From the NCBI GenBank assembly GCA_946540365.1, contig CAMNIH010000029.1:1-16034 (forward strand): DNA of 16,034 nucleotides. Reading direction: 5' to 3'. The number at the start of each line of letters is the position of its first letter. Position 1 is the first letter of the stretch. The notes beneath the pieces were generated by a model, which saw only the letters and a list, made by a program, of their open reading frames with translations, searched no databases and was not told the origin of the DNA. This document shows positions 1-8,310 of this stretch, piece after piece. Source of the stretch: an uncultured Bacteroidales bacterium. Its GTDB lineage: Bacteria; Bacteroidota; Bacteroidia; Bacteroidales; P3. The position numbers were made by a program, and so were the translations under genes.

Positions 1-1
1 C

Positions 2-19
2 AAAAAAGTTGTAAATTAA
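2..19 (+). promoter_or_regulatory. possible promoter core upstream of the decarboxylase gene
   Basis: An A-rich tract and GTTGTA are followed by TAaaTTaa at 12-19, a weak match to the Bacteroidetes -7 element TAnnTTTG. The 12-mer AAAAAAGTTGTA at 2-13 also occurs at 12672-12683, directly over the much better promoter of the DUF2975 gene, which is the main reason to suspect a promoter here. The TTTG box expected further upstream would lie outside the window. It could simply be an AT-rich leader. Confidence 0.25.
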
Positions 20-33
20 TTAATTTAATCGCC

Positions 34-1434
34 ATGAAGAACAAATACTACGATCTGATCGACCAGACCTTCGACTTCCCGCAGGACGAATTCCGGACGG
101 AGGAGGGCGAACTCTACTTCCACGACATTCCCTTGATGGAAATCATCAAACAGTACGGCACACCACTAAAGATCACCTATCTGCCGAAGATCAGCTCGCA
201 GATACAGCGGGCCAAGCGACTGTTCAACGTGGCCATCGCCAAGACCGACTACCGCGGCACCTACAACTACTGCTACTGCACCAAGAGCAGCCACTTCGCA
301 TTCGTGTTGGAAGAGGCGCTCAAAAACGACATCAACCTCGAGACATCGTCGGCCTTCGATATCAATCTGATTCAGGAATTGCACGCACAGGGACTGATCG
401 ACAAGGACAAAGTGATCGTCTGCAACGGGTTCAAGAAAGACCAATACATCGAAAACATCGTAGGGATCTTCAACGACGGATTCCAACATGTGATACCGGT
501 TTTGGACAACAAAAACGAGTACTACACCCTCGACCGGATGCTCGAGAAGGCCTCCGAGCCGATGCTTTTAGGCATCCGGATCGCCTCGGAAGAGGAGCCC
601 AAGTTCGACTTCTACACCTCGCGCCTCGGCATCCGCTATCACGACATCGTCAGCTTCTACGAGGAGCAGGTGAAGCCGAATCCCAAGTTCCGCTTCAAGA
701 TGCTTCACTTCTTCATCAACACGGGCATCCGCGACACAGCCTACTACTGGAACGAACTGGCCAAGTGCGTCAACGTCTACTGCGACCTCAAGCGTGTGTG
801 TCCGGAGCTGGATTCGCTCAATATTGGGGGCGGCTTCCCGAGCAAAGTGAGCCTGGCCGCCAACTACGACTACGAGTACATGGCCGAGGAGATACTGGCG
901 CAGATCAAGAACATCTGCACACAGCGCGGCGTCGAGGAACCCAACATCTTCACCGAGTTCGGATCGTTCACCGTGGGCGAAAGCGGCGCTACATTATATA
1001 GTATATTGGACCAAAAGCAGCAGAACGACCGCGAGCTGTGGTACATGATCGACTCGAGTTTCATCACCACCCTGCCCGACACCTGGGGCATCAACCAGCG
1101 TTTCATCATGCTTCCCATCAACCACTGGGACTGCGAGTACCAGCGAGTGTTCCTTGGCGGACTGACATGCGACTCCGAGGACTACTACAACGCCGACAGC
1201 CACGCCAACGCCATCTTCCTGCCGAAGCTGCAGAAGGACGACCCGCTGTATATCGGATTCTTCCACACCGGCGCCTACCAAGAGAGCATCGGCGGCTACG
1301 GCGGCATCCAGCATTGCCTGATTCCCGCTCCGAAGCACGTCATCATCGACAAGGACGAGAACGGCGAATACACCACCAAATTATTCGCCAAAGAGCAGAG
1401 CTACAAGTCGATGCTGAAGATTTTAGGATATTGA
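34..1434 (+). CDS. arginine decarboxylase-type PLP-dependent enzyme (fold III)
   Basis: This is a cytosolic decarboxylase of the alanine-racemase-fold (fold III) family. The compact Bacteroidetes/Flavobacteria form of about 465 residues is generally annotated as arginine decarboxylase, giving agmatine for polyamine synthesis. Visible motifs: the PLP Schiff-base lysine K84 in YCTKSS, the histidine-bearing strand LHFFINTG (224-231), the phosphate-binding glycine loop GGGFPS (265-270), EFG (308-310) where ornithine decarboxylases have EPG, the active-site CDS (379-381), and GAY (413-415). The length is full for the family and the ATG follows an A/T-rich leader. It is far shorter than the roughly 630-residue SpeA enzymes, so no symbol is given. 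The family is clear. Substrate is inferred from family annotation; ornithine, lysine or carboxynorspermidine cannot be excluded. It stands alone on this strand and converges on the C25 protease gene. Confidence 0.85.
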   Translation: MKNKYYDLIDQTFDFPQDEFRTEEGELYFHDIPLMEIIKQYGTPLKITYLPKISSQIQRAKRLFNVAIAKTDYRGTYNYCYCTKSSHFAFVLEEALKNDINLETSSAFDINLIQELHAQGLIDKDKVIVCNGFKKDQYIENIVGIFNDGFQHVIPVLDNKNEYYTLDRMLEKASEPMLLGIRIASEEEPKFDFYTSRLGIRYHDIVSFYEEQVKPNPKFRFKMLHFFINTGIRDTAYYWNELAKCVNVYCDLKRVCPELDSLNIGGGFPSKVSLAANYDYEYMAEEILAQIKNICTQRGVEEPNIFTEFGSFTVGESGATLYSILDQKQQNDRELWYMIDSSFITTLPDTWGINQRFIMLPINHWDCEYQRVFLGGLTCDSEDYYNADSHANAIFLPKLQKDDPLYIGFFHTGAYQESIGGYGGIQHCLIPAPKHVIIDKDENGEYTTKLFAKEQSYKSMLKILGY

Positions 1435-1436
1435 CC

Positions 1437-1517
1437 AATATGTAGAGACACGGCGTGCCGCGTCTGCATTCTCCATTTCGAGGATAGCAGACGCGGCACG
1501 CCGCGTCTCTACATATT
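1437..1517. repeat. long inverted repeat between convergent genes (REP-like or bidirectional terminator)
   Basis: Arms at 1437-1467 and 1487-1517 are 31 bp each and complementary except at A1450/C1504, around a 19-nt loop. In minus-strand RNA that position becomes a G-U pair, so the stem is fully paired only in the protease transcript. Each arm also contains its own near-palindrome; the right arm has AGACGCGGC-AC-GCCGCGTCT, so two short hairpins compete with one long one. It starts 2 nt after the decarboxylase stop codon and its outer edge enters the protease stop codon (1516-1518). There is no clear T-tract, so it is either an imperfect terminator for both genes or a dispersed repeat that landed there. 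Confidence 0.8.
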
Positions 1518-3867
1518 ATTTCACGACAAGTTTCTTGACACAGGCTCCGTCGGCCGTCTGGATACGGAGCAGATAGAATCCTGCGGGCACGGCCTGCAGG
1601 TCGAGGGTGACGCTGTCGGCGGACGCCTCGGTCACACACATCGTCTGCCCCGTCACACCGACCAACATCACACGCTGCAGCCCGTCGGCGCTGACGGTGC
1701 AGCGGTCAGTGGCCGGATTGGGACTGACCGTGACGGCGGCGTCGGCCACCTCGTCGATGCCGAGCGGATGTGAGCGGAACGACTTAATGTAGGGCTTGTA
1801 CCCCTGGGCGGTGATGCTGACGAACGATGCCGACAGGCTGTCGCGGTCGATATCGAAACAGGCCATGCCGTCGGCATCGGCGAAGGCGGAAGCCTGCAGG
1901 CGATGGTCGCCCTCGGTCACAAATGCCACATAGGCTCCGGGGACGGAGTAGACACAGAGACCCCGGTCGTCGTAGAGGCCGACGGTCGCCGTCAGGGTGG
2001 AGGCCGTGCCCAACCAAGGCATCAGGCTCGGGTCGCCCATGAGCTCGTAGATCTCCCAGTAATACTCGGCAAACCCAGCCCCGTAGGAATCCAGCCCGCT
2101 GGCGTTCTGTACCGACTGGTTGCCGGCGACCACCATACGGCCGGCGGTGACATCCCACGACGAGAGCTCCTCGCCATGCGAATGGAAGAGGCGGTCGTAC
2201 ATACCCAGACGGTTGGCATCGTAGTTGAGGAGCATTGCATTGCGGATGTTGGTGCGGATGCCGACGCTCCAGTAGAAGTCCTGATCCCAGAACGAGGAGT
2301 TGGTGGCACCGATATAGGCGACGGCTCCGGCCCGGTCGGCGCGCCGCAGGAGGGCCTCGCCGAAGCAGGTAACCTCGTCGAACTTGTTGGTCAGGCAGCA
2401 GTTGCCGATCATGAACGACGGACGGCCTGCGTTACTCATATTGTTGATCTGAGAGACCGTCAGCATGGGCGAGTACCACTCGTTCCACTCGCCGTGGGCG
2501 CTGTAGTTCACCCAGCCGACACCGTCGTTGTAGGCGTTGCGCAGGTAGCTTGCAGTGGTCGCCGCGTGGCTGCTTCCCTTGACGGAGACACCGTCGGGCA
2601 CTCGGTTGGTGTTGTTCTTGTAATAGAGCAGACTGTCGATCCCGTGGTCGGCGTTGAAATAGAACTGGGCGAGGTAGTCCATCGTGGGATCGGCACAACG
2701 CCAGGCGTTGTCGTAGTCGTTCGTGTAGTTGGTGGACCTATCCACGCCGGCGATGAGGACGGCACGGCCGAGGTAGCTGTCCTTGCTGAAGTTGTAGCGC
2801 TCGTAGTAGATCGTCTTGTCGATGATATTGCCCAGCGTGGTGGTGTCGCGCGCCGAGAAGCGGCCGCGATAGAGATCGGGCAGGCGATCGCCGACGGTCA
2901 GCGTGGTGAAGTAGTGGTCGGTGACATGGTTGTCGAGTTGATACCAATCCCCGTGCAGGAAGTTGTCGTCCGAGAGGTCGCTGGGGAAGGTGGGCATCAG
3001 GTTGTTGTCGCCCACCAGCAGGAGATAGGTGGGAGCCGGATTGTCGTAGGTCGCCTCGTCGTACATCTGCCGCAGGCTGCCGGCGATAGCGTCGGCCGTG
3101 ATCCCGGATTCCACATAGATGAGGTCGACCAGGAGGCCCTGCCTGCGCTTCCAGTCGACGAACTCGTCGATGGCCGTGCAAGCCAGCTTGACGGGGGCCA
3201 TGACGACCATGCGCACCGGTGCCGAAACGCAGATGTCCTTGGGGGCGGTAAACAGTTGGTTGAGGGTGGGACCCAGGTCGAAGGCGGGCGTATGGTAACG
3301 CTCGTAGTGCTTGAGGGTGGCGCCGGCATCGCTGCCGACGAAGCGCACCGTCACCTCGGCGCTGCGGCAGACGACCATCTTGCCGCTGACGGGGTTGACG
3401 CTGACAGGCGAATAGCTGATGCTGGCGTATGAGCGGTCGCGGCCGACGCCGAGCGGCGTGACGGTCACCAGGGGACGCGCATAGAAGGTGTCGGTGTTGT
3501 AGACCTCTTCATCGATGCTGAAGGGGAGCTCGACGCCGCGCTTCATGACGGGCATCTGGCGCGGGTAGAGACGACCGGCCGGCAGGTCGACCGTGTCGTA
3601 GACGGCATTCTCGACCGTCACCTCGAAGGCGTCGCAGAAGGGGACCGTGAGCATCGCGCTCTTGATGGGCAAAGCCGGCGCCCCCAGCTCGCCGCCCGAC
3701 AGATAGCCCTCGGCCTCGAGGGTCAGGTAGTCGCCGGAAACGACCTCGACGGAGGGATTCCCATAGTGCAACTTGACACAGCTGAAATTATCCACCATCA
3801 CCCGCTGGGCCATCGCAGAACCCGCGATGCCGGCGAGGAGTGACATTATGACGATTGTTTTTTTCAT
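1516..3867 (-). CDS. secreted C25 (gingipain-like) cysteine peptidase with type IX sorting domain
   Basis: This is a predicted secreted or cell-surface cysteine protease. Residues 1-20 form a signal peptide ending AMA|Q. A propeptide-like beta-rich region (about 21-200) precedes the C25 caspase-like domain (about 215-615). The likely catalytic pair is H458 in YSAHGE and a cysteine in GNCCLTNKFD; C491 aligns best with the gingipain nucleophile and C490 is the alternative. An Ig-like or carboxypeptidase-regulatory-like segment (about 621-700) follows, then a type IX secretion C-terminal domain (about 708-783) with SPNPATD, PAGFYLLRI and terminal KKLVVK. The organism should therefore have a type IX secretion system. 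At 783 residues it is shorter than PorU. It has no Arg/Lys-gingipain adhesin repeats, so substrate specificity is unknown. Its ATG overlaps the stop of the upstream pseudouridine synthase gene (ATGA, 3864-3867), and it is the last gene of the minus-strand train. Confidence 0.9.
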   Translation of the reverse strand: MKKTIVIMSLLAGIAGSAMAQRVMVDNFSCVKLHYGNPSVEVVSGDYLTLEAEGYLSGGELGAPALPIKSAMLTVPFCDAFEVTVENAVYDTVDLPAGRLYPRQMPVMKRGVELPFSIDEEVYNTDTFYARPLVTVTPLGVGRDRSYASISYSPVSVNPVSGKMVVCRSAEVTVRFVGSDAGATLKHYERYHTPAFDLGPTLNQLFTAPKDICVSAPVRMVVMAPVKLACTAIDEFVDWKRRQGLLVDLIYVESGITADAIAGSLRQMYDEATYDNPAPTYLLLVGDNNLMPTFPSDLSDDNFLHGDWYQLDNHVTDHYFTTLTVGDRLPDLYRGRFSARDTTTLGNIIDKTIYYERYNFSKDSYLGRAVLIAGVDRSTNYTNDYDNAWRCADPTMDYLAQFYFNADHGIDSLLYYKNNTNRVPDGVSVKGSSHAATTASYLRNAYNDGVGWVNYSAHGEWNEWYSPMLTVSQINNMSNAGRPSFMIGNCCLTNKFDEVTCFGEALLRRADRAGAVAYIGATNSSFWDQDFYWSVGIRTNIRNAMLLNYDANRLGMYDRLFHSHGEELSSWDVTAGRMVVAGNQSVQNASGLDSYGAGFAEYYWEIYELMGDPSLMPWLGTASTLTATVGLYDDRGLCVYSVPGAYVAFVTEGDHRLQASAFADADGMACFDIDRDSLSASFVSITAQGYKPYIKSFRSHPLGIDEVADAAVTVSPNPATDRCTVSADGLQRVMLVGVTGQTMCVTEASADSVTLDLQAVPAGFYLLRIQTADGACVKKLVVK

Positions 3868-4541
3868 ATTCCAAACATTTTACTTATCTCGGGATTGGGT
3901 GCTGTAATAGTTATCATCTCGTGCCTTACCGGGTGCTCGAACGTGACGCTGTAGGCATGGAGCGAGATGCTCCCGTCGGGGTTGCTGCGCTCGGCGCCGT
4001 ACTTGAGGTCGCCCTTGATGGGACAGCCGATATTGGCCAGCTGGCAGCGGATCTGATGATGACGCCCGGTATGGAGATTGATGTCGAGCAGATGGTAGCC
4101 TCCGGCACTGACCGCGATGTCGCGGTACTCGAGGCGTGCCAGCTTGGCGTTGGGACGTGCGGCGCCGAAGACATAGCTCTTGTTGCGCTCCTCATTCTTG
4201 ACAAGCCAGTTCTCGAGGCAGCCTGCGGGCTGCGGCGGCGCGTTCTTGACGACGGCCCAATAGTGCTTCTCAAACTCGCGCGTGCGTACCTTCTCCACCA
4301 TGCGGCTCAGGGCCTTGCTGGTCTTGGCCAGCAGCACCACACCGCTCACCGGCCGGTCGAGGCGGTGGATGACACCACAGTAGACCTGTCCGGGCTTGTG
4401 GTCGCGCTCCTTGATGAAATCCTTGACCAGGTCGGCCAGGCAGGGGTCGCCGGTCTTGTCGCCCTGGGTGATCTGCCCGGGCAGCTTGTTGAGCGCCAGC
4501 AGATGGTTATCCTCGTAGAGTATCTGGTCGGCCAGGCTCAT
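3864..4541 (-). CDS. RluA-family RNA pseudouridine synthase
   Basis: A 225-residue enzyme that converts uridine to pseudouridine in rRNA or tRNA. The catalytic motif is HRLDRPVSG (59-67) with D62 as the expected nucleophile. The family's RNA-binding and core motif follows at LHTGRHHQIRCQLANIG (156-172), then PIKGDLKYG (174-182). There is no S4 domain, as in TruC/RluA-type members, so the exact target uridine cannot be assigned. I place the start at 4541 because MSLADQILYED matches the family N-terminus and its ATG overlaps the cdsA stop as ATGA. The open frame continues upstream to 4853, but only as an out-of-frame shadow of cdsA. The 3' end overlaps the start of the C25 protease gene by another ATGA, which suggests coupled translation through the three genes. 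Confidence 0.92.
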   Translation of the reverse strand: MSLADQILYEDNHLLALNKLPGQITQGDKTGDPCLADLVKDFIKERDHKPGQVYCGVIHRLDRPVSGVVLLAKTSKALSRMVEKVRTREFEKHYWAVVKNAPPQPAGCLENWLVKNEERNKSYVFGAARPNAKLARLEYRDIAVSAGGYHLLDINLHTGRHHQIRCQLANIGCPIKGDLKYGAERSNPDGSISLHAYSVTFEHPVRHEMITITAPNPEISKMFGI

Positions 4542-5386
4542 ATCTTCACAAATAGCATAAGATAGACAAAGACGAAGGGGGTGGCGACCAGGAGGCTGTC
4601 GAAGCGGTCGAGGAAGCCGCCGTGGCCCGGCATGATGCTGCCGCTGTCCTTCATGCCGACACTGCGTTTGAGCATGCTCTCCACCAGGTCGCCCAGCGTG
4701 TCGATGACGCTGCAGATCAGACCCAGCACCAGCCAGTGGTACCACGCTATGGCGCTGTTGAAGAGGGGGCCGACGAAGACCGCCACCAGCAGGGTGATCA
4801 CCACACCGGTGATGGTGCCTTCCCACGTCTTGCCGGGCGAATGGCGCGCCCACATCTTATGCCTGCCGTAGAGCGAGCCGCCCATGTAGGCACCGTTGTC
4901 GTTCATCCACACCATGATCAGCACCATCACCAAGGCGCTGTAGTTGATATGCAGCCACGTCATCAACCCGAGCGGGATGGCGGCGTAGAGCATCGGCACC
5001 ATGGTGTAGGCCGCCTCGCGGAAAGGCTGCTCGCTGTGGTTCCACAGCTGGACGATGGCGCAGAGGGCGAAGACCGCCGGCAGCAGCGTGGTGGCCAGCA
5101 TCCAGACAGCGAAGCCATAGGCTGCATTCAGCACCGGCACCAGCGCCACCATCAGCAGCGCCACCACCGACAGCGCATATCCCAACACACGGCTGGGCGT
5201 GGCGCCTTGCTTCCCCACGATGCGGAAGAACTCGAACGTGCAACCGCATGCCACAAAGAGCAGGAAGGCGGTGAGAATCAGCCCACCGACAGCCTTGTTG
5301 CCGATCAGGTCGCCACTGTAGATGCAGCCCAGGAAGAGCAGCACATAGACGATGGCGCTGACCGTGCGTGTCCAAAAGTTTTTCAT
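4538..5386 (-). CDS. cdsA: phosphatidate cytidylyltransferase (CDP-diglyceride synthase)
   Basis: An integral membrane enzyme making CDP-diacylglycerol from phosphatidate and CTP, the branch point of bacterial phospholipid synthesis. The 282-residue protein has about seven to eight hydrophobic segments (for example 9-25, 32-50, 66-88, 92-114, 127-160, 191-209, 214-228). It carries the complete family signature at 237-263: S-M-L-K-R, then K246-D247, GHGG (254-257) and D260-R261-F-D263. The length is usual for the family. Its ATG overlaps the ftsH stop codon (ATGA, 5383-5386) and its stop overlaps the start of the pseudouridine synthase gene (4538-4541). The rsfS-ftsH-cdsA order is one I recognise from other Bacteroidales. 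Confidence 0.95.
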   Translation of the reverse strand: MKNFWTRTVSAIVYVLLFLGCIYSGDLIGNKAVGGLILTAFLLFVACGCTFEFFRIVGKQGATPSRVLGYALSVVALLMVALVPVLNAAYGFAVWMLATTLLPAVFALCAIVQLWNHSEQPFREAAYTMVPMLYAAIPLGLMTWLHINYSALVMVLIMVWMNDNGAYMGGSLYGRHKMWARHSPGKTWEGTITGVVITLLVAVFVGPLFNSAIAWYHWLVLGLICSVIDTLGDLVESMLKRSVGMKDSGSIMPGHGGFLDRFDSLLVATPFVFVYLMLFVKI

Positions 5387-7452
5387 ACCTCTTCGAAGTC
5401 TTGGTTATTGGTATCGGCCTTGGCGGACGGCTCCGTCTCGTCGGCCTCGTCGGATTCCTCCGACGGCTCCACCGGGGCCGCATTATCCCACGGCCGCGGG
5501 CCGTAGATGCGTTCCAGATCCTCGCGGAAGAGGACCTCCTTGTCGTAGAGCTGCGCGGCCAGCTCGTCGAGCTGGGTGCGGTGGCTGAGCAGCAGCTCCT
5601 TGGCCTTGGCATAGGCCTCCTCCACCATGCGGCGCACCTCGCGGTCGATGGTCTCGGCCGTCTTCTCGCTGAAGGGCTTGGTGATGCCGAAGTCGCTCTG
5701 GCCCGTCGAGTCGTAGAAGCTGACGTTGCCCACCTCGGGGCTCATGCCGTAGTAGGTGACGAGGGCCTGCGCCATCTTGGTGGCACGTTCTATGTCGTTC
5801 AGCGCACCGGTGCTGATCTTGCCGTAGACGATCTCCTCCGACGCGCGGCCGGCCATGAGCGAGGTCATCTCGTCGAACATCTGCTCGTAGGTGGTGATCT
5901 GGCGCTCTTCGGGCAGGTACCAGGCGGCGCCGAGGGCTTTGCCGCGCGGCACGATGGTCACCTTCACCAGCGGGTTGGCCCAGCGCAGCAGCCAGCTGAC
6001 CGAGGCGTGGCCCGACTCGTGGTAGGCGATGGTGTGCTTCTCCTGGTCGGTGAGCACCTTGGTGCGTTTCTCCAAGCCGCCCACAATGCGGTCGACGGCA
6101 TCCAGGAAGTCCTGCTTGTCGATCTGCTTTTTGTTCTTGCGGGCCGCGCAGAGGGCGGCCTCGTTGCACACGTTGGCGATGTCGGCGCCGCTGAATCCCG
6201 GCGTCTGCTTGGCCAGGAACGAGCGGTCGACGTAGCCCTCGCTGTTCTTGTCTTTGTTGAGCTTGAGCTTCTTCATGTGGACGGCGAAGATGGCCTTGCG
6301 CTCCTCGAGGTCGGGCAGCTCGACGTAGATCTGACGGTCGAAGCGCCCCGCGCGCAGCAGCGCCTTGTCGAGCACGTCGGCACGGTTGGTGGCCGCCATC
6401 ACGATCACGTTGGTGGTGCTCGAGAAGCCGTCCATCTCGGTCAGCAGCTGGTTGAGCGTGCTCTCGCGCTCGTCGTTGCCGCCGGTGATGCCGGCCTTGC
6501 CGCGGGCACGGCCCACGGCGTCGATCTCGTCAATAAATATGATACAGGGCGATTTCTTTTTGGCTTCTTCAAACAGACCGCGCACGCGCGAGGCGCCGAC
6601 GCCGACAAACATCTCGACGAAGTCGGAGCCGCTCATGCTGAAGAACGGCACGCCTGCCTCGCCAGCCACCGCCTTGGCCAGCAGCGTCTTGCCCGTACCC
6701 GGAGGACCCACCAGCAGCACACCCTTCGGGATCTTGCCGCCGAGGTCGGTGTAGCGCTTGGGGTTCTTCAGGAAGTCGACCACCTCCATCACCTCCTCCT
6801 TGGCGCCGGCCAGGCCGGCCACATCCTTGAAGGTGACGTTGTTCTGCTTGGTGGCATCGTACTGCTTGGCGTTGCTGCGGCCGAAGCCGAAGATATTGAA
6901 TCCGCCGCCACCGCTGTCGCCGCCCATCTGGCGGCGGCCGATGGCGCCCATGATCCAGAAGAAGAACATCAGCATCAGCAGCGGCCCGAACCAGATCAGC
7001 AGCTCGCGCCAGGCATTGCTGCGCTTCTCGATCTTGTAGCTGATATGCTTCCCGGTGCGCTCTTCGACGATCGACAGTTCCTTGTCGAAATGCTCCAGGT
7101 TGCCGATGCTGTAGATGTAGTAGCCCATCGGGCCGGGGGCACCGGTGATGTTGCGGGTGAGGATGTCGCCGTAGCTCACCGTGTCGTGTCGCGCCACATC
7201 GGGCTTGATGCGGATCTGGGCCACCTCCTGGTTGATGACGGTGATACTCTCATAGTCGCCCTTCTCGAGGATGGGCTCCAGACGGTCCCAGGTGATCTCG
7301 CGCTTGGAGGTCGAGCTGCCGCTGCCGCCAAAGAGCGACCACACCAGGGCCAGCATGATGACACCGTAGACGATGTACAGCACACGGCTCCCTTTGGGAC
7401 GCTTGCCCTGATTGTTGGGTCGCTGCGGCTGCTGTTGATTATTTTGTGCCAT
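5383..7452 (-). CDS. ftsH: ATP-dependent zinc metalloprotease FtsH
   Basis: A membrane-anchored AAA+ protease that degrades damaged membrane proteins and regulatory substrates. Layout: Gln/Asn-rich cytoplasmic N-terminus (1-20), TM1 (about 23-41), periplasmic domain (about 50-145), TM2 (about 150-171), a Gly-rich linker (177-190), and the AAA domain with Walker A GPPGTGKT (249-256), Walker B IIFIDEID (304-311) and second region of homology around [18 protein letters not shown] (355-372). The M41 zinc site is HESGH (478-482), with a likely third ligand D553 in LNDIERAT. An acidic low-complexity tail (about 658-689) closes the protein. All catalytic residues are present and the 689-residue length is normal. 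It lies 20 bp downstream of rsfS behind a 7-bp tandem repeat and overlaps cdsA by ATGA. Confidence 0.97.
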   Translation of the reverse strand: MAQNNQQQPQRPNNQGKRPKGSRVLYIVYGVIMLALVWSLFGGSGSSTSKREITWDRLEPILEKGDYESITVINQEVAQIRIKPDVARHDTVSYGDILTRNITGAPGPMGYYIYSIGNLEHFDKELSIVEERTGKHISYKIEKRSNAWRELLIWFGPLLMLMFFFWIMGAIGRRQMGGDSGGGGFNIFGFGRSNAKQYDATKQNNVTFKDVAGLAGAKEEVMEVVDFLKNPKRYTDLGGKIPKGVLLVGPPGTGKTLLAKAVAGEAGVPFFSMSGSDFVEMFVGVGASRVRGLFEEAKKKSPCIIFIDEIDAVGRARGKAGITGGNDERESTLNQLLTEMDGFSSTTNVIVMAATNRADVLDKALLRAGRFDRQIYVELPDLEERKAIFAVHMKKLKLNKDKNSEGYVDRSFLAKQTPGFSGADIANVCNEAALCAARKNKKQIDKQDFLDAVDRIVGGLEKRTKVLTDQEKHTIAYHESGHASVSWLLRWANPLVKVTIVPRGKALGAAWYLPEERQITTYEQMFDEMTSLMAGRASEEIVYGKISTGALNDIERATKMAQALVTYYGMSPEVGNVSFYDSTGQSDFGITKPFSEKTAETIDREVRRMVEEAYAKAKELLLSHRTQLDELAAQLYDKEVLFREDLERIYGPRPWDNAAPVEPSEESDEADETEPSAKADTNNQDFEEV

Positions 7453-7456
7453 TAGT

Positions 7457-7484
7457 TTTAAACTCTTAATTCTTAACTCTTAAC
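7457..7484 (-). repeat. 7-bp tandem repeat between rsfS and ftsH
   Basis: Read on the minus strand there are two exact copies of GTTAAGA, one ATTAAGA and one degenerate GTTTAAA, ending 4 nt before the ftsH ATG. The rsfS stop codon TAA lies inside the second copy, so the last few rsfS codons (Val-Lys-Ser) are themselves repeat-derived. The unit differs from the heptamer before tsaE, but the period and placement are the same. Confidence 0.7.
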
Positions 7485-7841
7485 TGAAATTGCCACTTCC
7501 TCGCCGTCGCACCACAATTCGTCGAGGCGGTAGAAAGCCCGTTTCTCCTTCTGGAAGATATGCACCACCACGTCGAAGTAGTCCATCAAAATCCATTCGG
7601 CATTCATGTAGCCCTCCACCTTGTGGGGGTTGAGCCCGGTGGCTTTCTTGACGGCCTCGTGTACGGCGTCGCTCAGCGCACTGACGTGCGACGGCACATT
7701 GCCACTGGCGATCACAAAAAACTCGGCCGGGGCGCCATGCACCTTGCGCAGGTCGAGGATACGCACGTCCCCGGCCTTCTTCTCGTCCATAACCTGTGCC
7801 GCCAATCGGGCCAGCACCATTGATTCTTTCTCGTTTATCAT
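7473..7841 (-). CDS. rsfS: ribosomal silencing factor RsfS
   Basis: A small factor that binds uL14 on the 50S subunit and blocks joining to the 30S under slow growth (RsfS/Iojap/DUF143 family). The 122-residue protein is full length. The family core is visible: ILDLRKV (28-34), FFVIASGNVPSHV (41-53), KVEGYMNAEWILMDYFDVVVHIF (74-96) and RAFYRLDELW (101-110). The ATG at 7841 directly abuts the tsaE stop (TAG then ATG); an in-frame Met at codon 8 (7820) is the alternative start. The final codons run into a 7-bp tandem repeat that leads to ftsH, so its C-terminus may vary between strains. Confidence 0.94.
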   Translation of the reverse strand: MINEKESMVLARLAAQVMDEKKAGDVRILDLRKVHGAPAEFFVIASGNVPSHVSALSDAVHEAVKKATGLNPHKVEGYMNAEWILMDYFDVVVHIFQKEKRAFYRLDELWCDGEEVAISVKS

Positions 7842-8273
7842 CTATTCTATAATATTCGCTTTCAGTATTCTCACCCCCTCTTGCTCCTCGATCTCGACCC
7901 GCACGTAGCGTTCCGGCAGCAGTTCCTCGACCTTCTCGGTCCACTCGGTGAAGCAGTAGCATCCGCTGTAGAAGTACTCCTCGTAGCCGATATCGTAGGC
8001 CTCGGCGACCGACTTCATGCGGTAGAAGTCGAAGTGGTAGACCGATTCTCCGTTGCCTGCCACGTACTCGTTGACGATGGCGAAGGTCGGACTGCACACA
8101 TTGTCCGTCACGCCCAATTCGGCGCACAACTCCTTGATCAGGGTCGTCTTCCCCACCCCCATCTTGCCGAAGAAGGCGAAGAAACGGTCGTCCCTGAATG
8201 TCGACAGCAACTTCCGTGCCACCTCGGGCAGCTCCGCAACACTATGAATCTCTGCTTTCAACGCTTGACTCAT
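7842..8273 (-). CDS. tsaE: tRNA t6A biosynthesis ATPase TsaE
   Basis: An ATPase that works with the TsaB-TsaD complex to make the t6A37 modification of ANN-decoding tRNAs. With the ATG at 8273 it has 143 residues, normal for the family. The P-loop GKMGVGKTT is at 36-44, SPTFAIVNEY at 61-70 and HFDFYRM at 80-86. GYEEYF (96-101) and EWTEKVEELLPE (110-121) complete the family pattern. A GTG one codon upstream (8276) is also possible; ATG is preferred because it ends a 7-bp repeat series exactly where the coding match begins. The stop codon abuts rsfS with no spacer, implying co-translation with a ribosome-associated partner. Confidence 0.95.
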   Translation of the reverse strand: MSQALKAEIHSVAELPEVARKLLSTFRDDRFFAFFGKMGVGKTTLIKELCAELGVTDNVCSPTFAIVNEYVAGNGESVYHFDFYRMKSVAEAYDIGYEEYFYSGCYCFTEWTEKVEELLPERYVRVEIEEQEGVRILKANIIE

Positions 8274-8305
8274 CACTTAACACTTAACACTGGACACTTG
8301 ACACT
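8274..8305 (-). repeat. 7-bp tandem repeat immediately before tsaE
   Basis: On the minus strand the units are AGTGTCA, AGTGTCC, AGTGTTA and AGTGTTA, then a partial AGTG that runs into the tsaE ATG. It fills nearly all of the 37-bp gap after the DUF4293 gene. There is no Shine-Dalgarno sequence between repeat and start codon, so copy number would change leader length without affecting a reading frame, unless the GTG start is used. Confidence 0.75.
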
Positions 8306-8310
8306 GTCTT

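Noticed and set aside
1903..3432. 509-codon plus-strand open frame inside the C25 gene
   Set aside because: Antisense shadow; the opposite strand encodes a full protease with signal peptide, catalytic motifs and sorting domain.
4542..4853. N-terminal extension of the RluA-type frame to 4853
   Set aside because: It lies wholly within cdsA in another frame, reads as Arg/His/Gly/Pro-rich non-protein sequence, and the ATGA start at 4541 matches the family N-terminus.
5368..7455. 695-codon plus-strand open frame opposite ftsH
   Set aside because: Antisense shadow of ftsH with low-complexity His/Ala/Val/Leu-rich translation and no recognisable domain.
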